Shown piece by piece: positions 26,609-35,011 of a stretch of DNA of 64,000 bases. The stretch spans positions 248,001 to 312,000 of the forward strand of contig CAVXNJ010000002.1 in the NCBI GenBank assembly GCA_963763135.1, in the 5' to 3' direction. How positions within the stretch are numbered: position 1 is the first letter of the stretch; each line of letters starts with the position of its first letter. The translations under genes were made by a program, and so were the position numbers. Source of the stretch: JANMZO01 sp963763135. GTDB lineage: Bacteria; Actinomycetota; Acidimicrobiia; Acidimicrobiales; JANYDT01. The notes under the pieces are model-generated. The model saw nothing but the letters and a program-made list of their open reading frames with translations. It ran no database searches and had not been told where the DNA came from.

Positions 26609-28744
26609 TTACGCTCCCTCGCCCGGACGGCGTGACCAGGAGATCGTGTTGACGACAGAGATGTCTGACGCCACCCGACCGGTTCCCCGCAACGAGGTCG
26701 CCCGGCACAGACTGCCGTAGCGCGGAGCCTGCCATCCGAGTCCCGACGGATCGGCGCCGTGCAGCCGCCAGCGAAGGGCCGGATCGAGCTGCATGGAGAT
26801 GGTCCAATTGTTGACGGTCGGATGGCTCGCAGTGAGTTGTGTTTCGCTGAGCTCCAGCACCCATCCGCCTTGTATCAGGAAGTGCACCTCGGCTTCGTAT
26901 CCGGGTGACAACGAGTTCGTCGGTGCTGGTCGGTCCGGAGACTCGACGTTGAGCAGCGTGTCGGTGATTTCGATGGAGCCGCCGACGGAGACCCCGCGTC
27001 GATGGAGCGGTCCACCGAAGAAGCGATTGAACCCGTCATGAGTCGATGTGCAGGCCACCACCTCGACCCCTTCGATGTTGGTCGGCCCACCCGCGGGACG
27101 GCCGGGCGTAATCATGGTGGTCCCGAGCGCTTCGCTCGACCACAGGAACGGTCCGGCATATCGGGCCTGGCTCTGTTGCCCGACCGTCAGGGTCGAGTGG
27201 GCCGGCGTCTGGCGGAACACCTGACGGAGGAACGGGTCCTCGCCGTAGGCGAACGTTCCCGGATCTACCACGAACGGTACGCCGTCGATTCGTACTTCGA
27301 TGCTGTTGAGGTCGGCGTGGGCATGGGCCGCGATCGGAAGGTACCCCAGAGGTCCACTCCGGAGCGCCAGCCACACTTCAGGCTCCTGCAGCGTGCGGGG
27401 CCCGCCGTGCATGATCACGAGCCCGTCTTCGGCGAGTCGAATCCGATCGGTGAGTGCAATGGCGGGGCGCTGGAGTCGGCGCCGGTGTGGCGCGATGCCG
27501 GCGTCGACGACCGCCGCAACGATCGCCGATCGAACGTCGAGTGGCAGGTGGCGCTCGCGGCAGGGTCCACCGGCGACTTCCGCCATCAACGTAAGCGCGC
27601 GTATCGACGGGTCGGCGTGGGTCGCGTCGAGTTGCACGACGTGGGAGTTGTCACTGTCACCGAAGTGAGGTCCGGATCCGTTCGAATCGCAGATTGCGTC
27701 AAGCGCATCCGTCATGCGATGGACGGCATTCCACGCATGGTCGGGGATATCGATGCCGTGCAGTTCCCCTTCGAGAAGCGCGAAGAATGCCGCTTCCAAG
27801 ACGAAGCAGTGGTAGTCGATGGCCTGCTCGCGGTGCAGCCCTGCGCTCGTCACCTGCAACTGCAATTCCTCGACCATGATTCGAAGCCCGGTTTCCCGGG
27901 CATCGCGGGCCAGGCGGTCGTCGACCAGGTCGGCAAAGCAGCAGCCGCCGCAGAACAGACCAGCCGCCTCCAGCAGCCGGTGGTTGTTCGCCGAACTGTG
28001 CGAGCTCGGAAAGAGGCGAAGAATCTCAAGGTGGTTGATAATGCTTGAACGGACGGCCTCGGCGTCGAACGGCGAGGCAAAGCCCGAACTGCTCCCGCTT
28101 CCGGTCTTCTGCGGCGCTTCCAGTAATGCGAGCCGACGCAGCCAGGACCACGACTGCATGCGGATACCCAGCTCGACGCCGCTCTCCCACATCGGTCCCT
28201 CGGGAGAGGCGAAGTGCTCGCACCAGTCGACAAGCAGCGCTGAGGCTCGCTCAAGGTACTGCGGTTGACCCGTGACGACGCCGGCGGCCGCGAGTTGGGT
28301 GAGGATGTTGCCCCGCGACAGTTCCCACCAGTGTTTCGCGCTTGGAAACACCTCATGACTCAGACCTTCGGGTAACGACGGCTTCGGTTGCCGGTCCCAG
28401 TCGGGCTGCTTCAGATCATGGCGGATCGTGCCGAGAATCTCGACGCTGCCGAGCAGTAGTTCGTCGGCCGCGGCGACGAGCCTTGCCGCAGCTTCGTTGT
28501 TCGTCAGCCTGCTTCTGATTCGTGACGATGCAGTCGCATCAAGCTCATACGCGAACGGCACAAAGCGGTCGGAATCAGCGAGCCCGCCCTCCTGGTGCGA
28601 CGCTCGCTTTGACCACGTCGCGGCCCGGACCACGGCCGGCGCAACCTGCCAGACCTTTCGGGTCGCCGTTGTAAGCAGTCGGCTTGGCAGCTCGCCGGGG
28701 AGCATGCGACTCCGTCGGTCGCGGAACCATTGCAGGTCTTTCAT
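26609..28744 (-). CDS. Heparinase II/III-like protein
   Basis: 711 aa with the two-part layout of the family: an (alpha/alpha) toroid in the N-terminal half (VFPSAKHWWELSRGNIL, then FPSSHSSANNHRLLEAAGL) and a beta-sandwich Hepar_II_III domain in the C-terminal half (AHAHADLNSIEVRIDGVPFVVDPG). Family enzymes cleave uronic-acid polysaccharides by beta-elimination; the NNHRLLEA and AHAHADLNS stretches carry the Asn/His residues usually placed at the active site. No signal peptide is evident, which is common for members in polysaccharide biosynthesis operons where their role is poorly known. It lies 15 bp downstream of asnB. Confidence 0.88.
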   Translation of the reverse strand: MKDLQWFRDRRSRMLPGELPSRLLTTATRKVWQVAPAVVRAATWSKRASHQEGGLADSDRFVPFAYELDATASSRIRSRLTNNEAAARLVAAADELLLGSVEILGTIRHDLKQPDWDRQPKPSLPEGLSHEVFPSAKHWWELSRGNILTQLAAAGVVTGQPQYLERASALLVDWCEHFASPEGPMWESGVELGIRMQSWSWLRRLALLEAPQKTGSGSSSGFASPFDAEAVRSSIINHLEILRLFPSSHSSANNHRLLEAAGLFCGGCCFADLVDDRLARDARETGLRIMVEELQLQVTSAGLHREQAIDYHCFVLEAAFFALLEGELHGIDIPDHAWNAVHRMTDALDAICDSNGSGPHFGDSDNSHVVQLDATHADPSIRALTLMAEVAGGPCRERHLPLDVRSAIVAAVVDAGIAPHRRRLQRPAIALTDRIRLAEDGLVIMHGGPRTLQEPEVWLALRSGPLGYLPIAAHAHADLNSIEVRIDGVPFVVDPGTFAYGEDPFLRQVFRQTPAHSTLTVGQQSQARYAGPFLWSSEALGTTMITPGRPAGGPTNIEGVEVVACTSTHDGFNRFFGGPLHRRGVSVGGSIEITDTLLNVESPDRPAPTNSLSPGYEAEVHFLIQGGWVLELSETQLTASHPTVNNWTISMQLDPALRWRLHGADPSGLGWQAPRYGSLCRATSLRGTGRVASDISVVNTISWSRRPGEGA

Positions 28745-28759
28745 GGGAGCGCCGTCGAA

Positions 28760-30652
28760 TCAGGCGGATGCGGAAGCGTCGGCGGTCGCGGACGCACCGG
28801 AAACGCGACGGTTCTGTGGTCGGGGCTGAGGATTTTCCAGTTGACGACAGAACAACTCGAACGTAACCAGCGCCCATATCTGGCGCCACGCGTCGACACG
28901 TTTGCGCTGATGGTCGCTGAGAATACGTTCGACCTCGGTTTGGGCGACGAACGCGCTGCTGAGTGTGGCCGGGCCGAGCAACAGGTCGTGGACCCGGTCG
29001 CGAAGGTCGGTTCGAAACCATTCCGACAGCGGGACTTTGAAGCCGGTCTTCTTGCGATCGACGTTGGCGGCATCGACGTATCGCTTGGCGGCCTCGCGCA
29101 CGACCCACTTCGGTACGTTGCCCTTGTTCGTGATCGAGGACGGGAGTGAACGGGCGAAGTCGATAAGTCGCGGATCGAGAAACGGCGGGCGCAGCTCGAT
29201 CGATGACGCCATCGTCATGCGGTCGCCACGCTCGAGCAGATTGTCGGAAAGCCAGGCGGTGAGGTCGACGGTACCCATCCGTTTGATCGCGTCGCCGGTG
29301 AGGACGATGTCGGTGCGACCCACGGCAGTGGACTTCTGCGTGAGTCGGCGTACCTCCTGCTCGCTGAACGAGGCGAACCAGGATGCGTGTCGAATCCATT
29401 CCGTGGAGCCTTCAAGCGCCCTAAGCACCTGCACGCCTGGACCGAGGTGCTTGCCGATCGCCTGCTCCACAAGGGGAAGCGCGCGTGCCCGGAGTGCGGC
29501 CGGGAGATAGGTGCCAAGCGCGCTCAGTTTCGCGAACCGGTACTTGCTGTAGCCGCCGAAGAGCTCGTCGCTGCCTTCGCCACTGAGCACCACCTTCACA
29601 TGTGCGCTCGCCAGCCGGGCGAGTGCGGCGACGGCAACATCAGCGGGCTCGGAAATCGGTGAATCACGGAACCAGGTGAGTCGTTGCAATTCATCAAAAT
29701 AGTCCGACGCCGATACGACGACTTCGTAGTGATCGGTGCCGTAACGGTCGGCCACGGTCTTTGCATACGGCCGTTCGTCGAATCCGACATCGAAGGCCGC
29801 GCTGAATGTCTTGAGACCGGCGCCGTGGACGGCTGCTGCGTGCGCAACGATCAGGCTCGAGTCGACTCCGCCCGAAAGGTAGGCCCCGACCGGGACGTCG
29901 GCGACCAGGTTCTCGACGACCGACTGACGGAGTAGGCGGTCAAACTCGTCGATGGCCGCTTCGGGGGTCAGGGTCGACGTGGGCGGCACCTGGTTGAGGG
30001 TCCAGTAGGCACCGGTGGTGCGAGTGCCGTCGGACGCGAACCGCATCCAGTGACCGGGGAGAACCTTCTCGACATCGGCGAAGGGCGTGGCCGGTGCCCC
30101 GACGGCGCGGAACATCAGAAGTTCGGCCAACCGCTCTTCGTCGAGATGCAGAGGGCCGACGAACGGTATGAGCGCCTTGGGTTCGGACGCAAACGCCACG
30201 CCGGCGTCGGTCGTGGCGACGAAGAGCGGAATGATCCCAAGACGATCCCGGGCGAGGAGCAGCGATTTGTCTTCGCGGTCGTAAACGGCGAACGCGAACT
30301 GCCCGCGCAGTTCCGAAAGACCGGACACGCCTCGCAAGGCCAGAAGCTCAAGGAGGACCTCGGTGTCGCCGGAGGTTTTGCACTGAAGGTTGAAGCGGTC
30401 GCGTACGGATTCGTAATTGATGATCTCGCCGTTGAAGACGATCACATAGCGACCACCGGTACTGATCATCGGTTGTGGGGAACCTTCAACGTCGATGATG
30501 GAAAGCCGGCGGTGACCGAACCCCGCGACGCCCTCGGACCAGAAGCCCGACGCGTCGGGGCCGCGATGTTGGAGAAGATCAGTCATCTTTGAAAGCAGGT
30601 CTGACTCAACGCTATTTCCGTCGAATCGAACGACACCCGCTACACCACACAT
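28760..30652 (-). CDS. asnB: Asparagine synthetase-type amidotransferase
   Basis: 630 aa. The N-terminal class II glutaminase domain starts at Cys2 (MCGVAGVVRF), with the expected RLSIIDVEGSPQPM and VFNGEIINYE. The C-terminal synthetase domain has the ATP pyrophosphatase loop AYLSGGVDSSLI and VLSGEGSDELFGGYSKYR. Length and motifs are normal for AsnB. In this operon, with a heparinase-like protein, a PL6-like protein and a GT, it may amidate a sugar carboxylate instead of making asparagine; that is inference. The start at 30652 has GAAAGGGG six bases upstream. It is the first gene of a four-gene minus-strand operon. Confidence 0.92.
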   Translation of the reverse strand: MCGVAGVVRFDGNSVESDLLSKMTDLLQHRGPDASGFWSEGVAGFGHRRLSIIDVEGSPQPMISTGGRYVIVFNGEIINYESVRDRFNLQCKTSGDTEVLLELLALRGVSGLSELRGQFAFAVYDREDKSLLLARDRLGIIPLFVATTDAGVAFASEPKALIPFVGPLHLDEERLAELLMFRAVGAPATPFADVEKVLPGHWMRFASDGTRTTGAYWTLNQVPPTSTLTPEAAIDEFDRLLRQSVVENLVADVPVGAYLSGGVDSSLIVAHAAAVHGAGLKTFSAAFDVGFDERPYAKTVADRYGTDHYEVVVSASDYFDELQRLTWFRDSPISEPADVAVAALARLASAHVKVVLSGEGSDELFGGYSKYRFAKLSALGTYLPAALRARALPLVEQAIGKHLGPGVQVLRALEGSTEWIRHASWFASFSEQEVRRLTQKSTAVGRTDIVLTGDAIKRMGTVDLTAWLSDNLLERGDRMTMASSIELRPPFLDPRLIDFARSLPSSITNKGNVPKWVVREAAKRYVDAANVDRKKTGFKVPLSEWFRTDLRDRVHDLLLGPATLSSAFVAQTEVERILSDHQRKRVDAWRQIWALVTFELFCRQLENPQPRPQNRRVSGASATADASASA

Positions 30653-30879
30653 AGATAACCCCTTTCTCCCGGTTCAGGTTAGCATTTGCCTGTCCGGAGC
30701 AAAACTGAGGGCGTCGGAATTTGTCATTTTCCGGCCAAGCAATTTTGCCTACGAAATGTCACTTCCGGAAGGCCGCGCGAAGCGAATTTCGGATGAACAT
30801 TGGGTTATTGACCTTATCTGCGAGGTTTTTGAGATCTCCCGATGTCACCCCGCTATATTTTCCGGGAAGGTTTCCTGTG
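30653..30879. promoter_or_regulatory. Divergent promoter region between asnB and the WecG/TagA gene
   Basis: 227 bp separate the two starts. A GGGAAGG Shine-Dalgarno (30864-30870) serves the plus-strand ATG at 30880; GGAGAAAGGGG serves asnB. The open frame leading into the plus-strand gene from 30721 has no start signal and I treat it as leader. Confidence 0.45.
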
Positions 30880-31653
30880 ATGACGAATTCCAAGCCCACC
30901 CGCACCAGTGCCGATACGCGCCGACAGATGCTTTTCGGGGTGCCGGTGGATGCGCTGACGATGGAGGAAACCGTGGCCCGGGTGTCGGAACTCGTCGAGT
31001 CTGGCGAAGGCGTTCATCAGCACGTCGTGCTCAACGCGGCCAAGGTCGTGGAGATGGAGCGCAATCCGGCGCTGAAAGAGATCATCAAATCGTGCAGCGT
31101 GATCAACGCCGACGGTGCATCGATCGTGTGGGCTTCGAAGATCCTCGGGTCGCCGCTTCCCTGTCGGGTCGCTGGTATCGACCTCTTCGTCGAACTGGTG
31201 GCCGAGGCCGAGGCACGGGGTCGCTCCATCTACCTGCTCGGCGCAGAGCAGTGGGTGGTCGAAGCAGCCGAGAAGGCGCTGAAGGAAAAGCACCCCAACC
31301 TGATTGTGGCTGGCATCCACAACGGATTTTGGAAAGACACCGACGAGGTGATTCGCCACATCCGGTCGTGCAAACCCGACTACCTCTTCCTGGCGATCCC
31401 GAGTCCCCGAAAAGAGTTCTGGCTGAACGAACATCTCCAGGCCATGGGCGTGCCCCTCGTCATGGGAGTCGGAGGCAGCTTCGACGTGATTGCGGGGCGA
31501 ACGAAGCGGGCCCCGATGCTCATGCAGAAGCTCGGTCTGGAGTGGGCGTTTCGTGTGATGCAGGAACCACGGCGACTCTGGAAGCGTTACCTATTCGGAA
31601 ACCTTCGGTTCATCAGGCTGGTTGGGACCCAGTTCGTCAGCCGGAAGTCCTGA
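30880..31653 (+). CDS. WecG/TagA/CpsF family glycosyltransferase (GT26)
   Basis: 257 aa from ATG 30880, nine bases after GGGAAGG. Family members transfer N-acetylmannosamine or its uronate to a lipid-linked sugar early in surface polymer synthesis. Motifs: VLNAAKVVEMERNPAL, VINADGASIVWASKILG, AGIDLFVELV, YLLGAEQWVVEAAEKAL, DYLFLAIPSPRKEFW and MGVGGSFDVIAG. The match to WecB at the end of the locus is notable, because WecB makes UDP-ManNAc, the usual donor. It is divergent from asnB and convergent with the acetyltransferase. Confidence 0.92.
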   Translation: MTNSKPTRTSADTRRQMLFGVPVDALTMEETVARVSELVESGEGVHQHVVLNAAKVVEMERNPALKEIIKSCSVINADGASIVWASKILGSPLPCRVAGIDLFVELVAEAEARGRSIYLLGAEQWVVEAAEKALKEKHPNLIVAGIHNGFWKDTDEVIRHIRSCKPDYLFLAIPSPRKEFWLNEHLQAMGVPLVMGVGGSFDVIAGRTKRAPMLMQKLGLEWAFRVMQEPRRLWKRYLFGNLRFIRLVGTQFVSRKS

Positions 31654-31747
31654 AGCAGCAGGCTCTCCGGAGAACCCGGCTTTCTCCAAACGCAGCGGCT
31701 GAAGCCCCAGTGAATGGGCGAGCGACCTGATCGGTCAGCTTCGTAGG

Positions 31748-32311
31748 TCAGCTTCGACGCCAATCGTCGGGGCACTCAAACGTCGAAACCACGCGGGCCG
31801 GAACGCCCACGGCAACGGATCGTGGCGGTATCGACTCCGTCACGATCGAACCCGCCGCAACCACCGAATGGTCGCCGATTGTCACGCCCGGAAGCACAAT
31901 GGATCGAGCACCGATCCACACATTTTTGCCAATGATTACCGGTGCTATTACTACCTCGGCATCGGGTGAAACTCGGTGAAAGTTCGTATCGTAAATGGTC
32001 GAGAAATCAGCTATCTGTGTGTTCTCACCGATGGTTATGTTTGTATAACAGGCGATGTTCACTCCGTCATTCAGGAGAACCCGGTCGCCAAGGACCAGCG
32101 TCGCTCCTTCGGCGATCGTGATCCACACCCGGGTCCGCGGGCTCCGCCAGATGGTGCGTTTCCCGACGACCAGTGTCCCGGCAACGTCGAGCTTCGGTCG
32201 CTTCCCGATGATCCACAAGAGTTGGCCGGCGGCGTAATACGGAAGACGACCCCCGAGCCGACGGGGGTTGATCCGGTCGGGGAGAAGGGCCAGGGGCGAG
32301 AGTTTTCGCAC
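31748..32311 (-). CDS. Hexapeptide-repeat acyltransferase (LbetaH)
   Basis: 187 aa from GTG 32311, 1 nt after the TPR gene stop; the frame extends back into the TPR gene. The left-handed beta-helix repeats are visible from ITIAEGATLVLGDRVLLN through IACYTNITIGENTQIAD to VIIGKNVWIGARSIVLPG and VTIGDHSVVAAGS, followed by SVAVGVPARVV. This is the maltose/galactoside O-acetyltransferase type of enzyme, acting with acetyl-CoA; FSTIYDTNFHRV holds the probable catalytic His. Last gene of the wecB operon, so O-acetylation of the polymer is the likely role. Confidence 0.88.
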   Translation of the reverse strand: MRKLSPLALLPDRINPRRLGGRLPYYAAGQLLWIIGKRPKLDVAGTLVVGKRTIWRSPRTRVWITIAEGATLVLGDRVLLNDGVNIACYTNITIGENTQIADFSTIYDTNFHRVSPDAEVVIAPVIIGKNVWIGARSIVLPGVTIGDHSVVAAGSIVTESIPPRSVAVGVPARVVSTFECPDDWRRS

Positions 32312-32312
32312 G

Positions 32313-34070
32313 TTAGCGGCCGGCCGCTTTACGCGCTGCTGCGAGAAGCTCGACGGAGTCCGCGTAGAACTTGGAGTTGATCGCCTTGCGGACCTGCGCG
32401 GCCTCGGCCAGCACATCGCTTGCCTCGAGATAGTTCTTCACGCCGTAGAGCGCCCATCCGTAGTTGTGCAGGGCCGCGCCGAGCTCTTCACCGGTGTTCT
32501 TCAGCGTCCGCCAAATCGCGACAGCTTCTTTCGCCGCAAGGAGGGCGGCTGGGTGATCGGCGACCAGGTTGTCGGCGAGGGCGAGATCGTTGAGTGACTG
32601 GGCATGAGCGGCCGGGTCGGGGGAATTCTGCAGGAGTGCTGCGACCTTCTTGAAATAGGGAAGCGCGGAGTCGGATTGACCGACCGTCCAATACGCGTAA
32701 CCGATGAATCGGTAACTGGCCACAATGTCGTCTTGCGCGGCCCCGGTCGACTCCCGGATGGCGATCGCTTCTTTGAAGAGATCGATGGCCTCTTCGGGGT
32801 TCCCACTTTGCGAGAGCGCCCAGGCGAGGTAGTGCAGCGCCGAGCCGATCTCCGGTTTCGAGCCCTTCGTCCGACGCAGCGCAAGCGCTTCACGGAACGG
32901 AGCGACAGCCTGCGCCGACTGGTTGTTGAACAACATGGCGAGACCAAGATCATTCAGGGTGGCGGCCAGGTCAAGGCCCTTGGTTCCTCGCCGGGCGAGG
33001 TCGACCAACCGCTTGCGAGCGGTGATATTGGATTCAACGTCGCCGATTTGTTGCGCGGAGTTGGCGATGAACGAGAGAGTGTCGCTGGTGCCGTCGCCGT
33101 CTCGGTCAATTCGGTCGCGGATGGCGAGCGATCGTTTGAAGTTCGCGAGCGCTTCGGAATGCTGGTTGGCCGTTTGCTGGGCCCATCCGAGCAAACGCAG
33201 CGAGTCGGCCAGAGCCAGGTTCTCCGTTCCGCTGCGAAGTTCGACGGCCCGCTGAAGGGGAGCGAGCGCTTTGGCCCCGTCATTCGAAAGCAGGAGGGCG
33301 AGGCCCAGCGAGTCATTGATGTCGGCTTCGTTGAGTCCCTTGTTGCCCTTGGCGGACTCGGCTGACAGCCGTTGGTAGATCGTGATGGCCGAGGTGAAAT
33401 CCTTGGTGTCGCGGTAGGCGCTGGCCAGTAGTTGCAGACTGTCGGCGAGGCGATCAGAGACCGCTCCTCCGGGAGACTCCAGCAGCTGGATCGCCCGCTT
33501 CAGCACGGGGATGGCGTCGGCGGGTTGTTTGGCTTCCACGTACGCCCAGCCGAGCAGTTTCAACGTGTCGGCAAGACTGGCGTTCTGCCCGGCGAGAATC
33601 ACGCTCGATTCCTTGAGCGCGGCAATGGCTTCGGGGTACCGCTTCAGTACGATCAGCCGGTAGCCGAGGCCCTGCAGGGCTCGGCCGAGCCCCGCCCGGT
33701 TTGGGGCACGCCGCGCGTTTGCGACTTCTATTTCGGCCCGACGGAGCAGCCCCTCAGGCGTGCCCCCGGCGACGGGATCGGGGTCGGCGATTACGACGGG
33801 CTTCGGTGCAATCGACGGTGAAGGCTTCGTCGTCGTGGTTTTCCCGGATGCCGGTTTCTTCCCGGCCTTGACGGTGGTCGTCGGACCTTTGCCGCCAGGT
33901 TTCGTGGTCGGCGAAGCCGCCGGCTTGGTGGTCGGTTTCGTGGCTCCGGAACTCGGGCTGATGATCAGACCGATTCCCACGGCCGGCAGGGCCACTGCTC
34001 CGAGCGTCACAACAGCCAGAGCCCGCCAGCCGCGAGCGCGGGTGACCTTCGTGGTAGACGAAGCGATCAT
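32313..34070 (-). CDS. Membrane-anchored TPR protein
   Basis: 585 aa. An N-terminal membrane helix (ALAVVTLGAVALPAVGIGLI, about residues 17-36), then a Lys/Thr/Pro-rich linker (PTTKPGGKGPTTTVKAGK) and at least ten tetratricopeptide repeats from about residue 105 to the end (for example YPEAIAALKESSVIL, PADAIPVLKRAIQLL, SGNPEEAIDLFKEAIAIRES). No enzymatic motif. It overlaps the formyltransferase gene by 4 bp. An external scaffold for the polymer assembly machinery is plausible, by analogy with TPR proteins in other export loci; inference only. Confidence 0.85.
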   Translation of the reverse strand: MIASSTTKVTRARGWRALAVVTLGAVALPAVGIGLIISPSSGATKPTTKPAASPTTKPGGKGPTTTVKAGKKPASGKTTTTKPSPSIAPKPVVIADPDPVAGGTPEGLLRRAEIEVANARRAPNRAGLGRALQGLGYRLIVLKRYPEAIAALKESSVILAGQNASLADTLKLLGWAYVEAKQPADAIPVLKRAIQLLESPGGAVSDRLADSLQLLASAYRDTKDFTSAITIYQRLSAESAKGNKGLNEADINDSLGLALLLSNDGAKALAPLQRAVELRSGTENLALADSLRLLGWAQQTANQHSEALANFKRSLAIRDRIDRDGDGTSDTLSFIANSAQQIGDVESNITARKRLVDLARRGTKGLDLAATLNDLGLAMLFNNQSAQAVAPFREALALRRTKGSKPEIGSALHYLAWALSQSGNPEEAIDLFKEAIAIRESTGAAQDDIVASYRFIGYAYWTVGQSDSALPYFKKVAALLQNSPDPAAHAQSLNDLALADNLVADHPAALLAAKEAVAIWRTLKNTGEELGAALHNYGWALYGVKNYLEASDVLAEAAQVRKAINSKFYADSVELLAAARKAAGR

Positions 34071-35011
34071 GATGTTCCACCGTTTGCGTTAGAGGCGTTA
34101 GAGGCGTTAGAGGCGTTGGAGGCGATTTGGGCGGTCGAGGTCCAGTAACCCGATTCAAGGTTCTGCTTCGCTCGAGCGAGTAGGCGTGGGTGCATCGCGA
34201 AGAACTGACGGCCTTCATCGGCTCGTTGCGGTGTGATCGTGACGGAGTCGGTCGCAATGGCGCGAACAGCAGCGAGGAGGCCTTGGCACGCGACGTTCTG
34301 GCAATGGCGTCGGACGTCGCTCCAGTTGTCGGTCGGTGTCAATGGAAGCGGGGTTACCGAGATGATGTCACCCGTATCGATACCGCTCGTCACGAAATGA
34401 ATCGTCACCGCCGGAAGTACCTTTTCGTACAGGCACCATTCCTGCGCGCTCATTCCCCGGAACTGGGGGAGCGGCCCGTAATGCGGATTCAGCGTGCCGC
34501 GCTGGGCGATCGCCAGCAACGGCGAACGAACGATCTCGGCGCCGGCCAGAATCAGAAGGTCGGGCTTTTGCTCGGTGACGAACGCGATGGCTTCAGGTGA
34601 ATTGACCGAGGTGAAGTTGCCGACCGCACAGTTGCGTTCCTTGGCGAAAACAGCCAGTCGCTTCGACTTCCCCGAGGCTGATTTTTCCGACGCTGTTTTC
34701 TCCGACGCTGATTTCTCCGACGTTGGAGCCTTAGACGGCGTCGAAGCCGCCGGTTTGGGATCGGGTGACCCCTGGAGTCGGGCGAGCACTTTGCCGATTT
34801 TCGCCGGGGCGATATGGCGGATGTCGCGACTGCCCTTGTGCGACGCGGCGCGTCGTGCAGCTTCCTTGGCATGATCAAGGATCGACTTCTTGCCGAACAC
34901 CACAAACACGGTGTGGCCGTCGGCGAGCAGACCGTCGATGAGGTCCTGCTTCCAGCGGGTTGATTCCGCCAGCGGAAATCTGGAGACGATGCCGATTCTC
35001 ATGGTGGTCAC
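34067..35011 (-). CDS. Formyltransferase-family protein
   Basis: 314 aa with a formyl_trans_N fold. The catalytic triad of the family is present: Asn and His in TLNPHYGPLPQFRGM and Asp in SGIDTGDIISV. A Lys/Ser/Glu-rich insert (TSEKSASEKTASEKSASG, about residues 95-115) interrupts the N-terminal half, and the protein ends in NASNASNASNA, encoded by a 9-bp DNA repeat. There is no tRNA-binding C-terminal domain, so it is not methionyl-tRNA formyltransferase; a sugar-amine N-formyltransferase using 10-formyl-THF fits the locus. ATG 35002, three codons in, is an alternative start. Overlaps of 4 bp join it to both neighbours. Confidence 0.85.
   Translation of the reverse strand: MTTMRIGIVSRFPLAESTRWKQDLIDGLLADGHTVFVVFGKKSILDHAKEAARRAASHKGSRDIRHIAPAKIGKVLARLQGSPDPKPAASTPSKAPTSEKSASEKTASEKSASGKSKRLAVFAKERNCAVGNFTSVNSPEAIAFVTEQKPDLLILAGAEIVRSPLLAIAQRGTLNPHYGPLPQFRGMSAQEWCLYEKVLPAVTIHFVTSGIDTGDIISVTPLPLTPTDNWSDVRRHCQNVACQGLLAAVRAIATDSVTITPQRADEGRQFFAMHPRLLARAKQNLESGYWTSTAQIASNASNASNASNANGGTS
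34089..34124 (-). repeat. 9-bp tandem repeat, four copies
   Basis: The plus-strand unit GCGTTAGAG (last copy GCGTTGGAG) recurs and encodes the Asn-Ala-Ser tail of the formyltransferase. A second, 15-bp-periodic repeat (TTTTCCGACGCTG-type) encodes the SEKSA insert at about 34680-34725. Confidence 0.7.

Noticed and set aside
34067..35011. Methionyl-tRNA formyltransferase
   Set aside because: The C-terminal tRNA-binding domain is missing and the gene sits in a polysaccharide operon.
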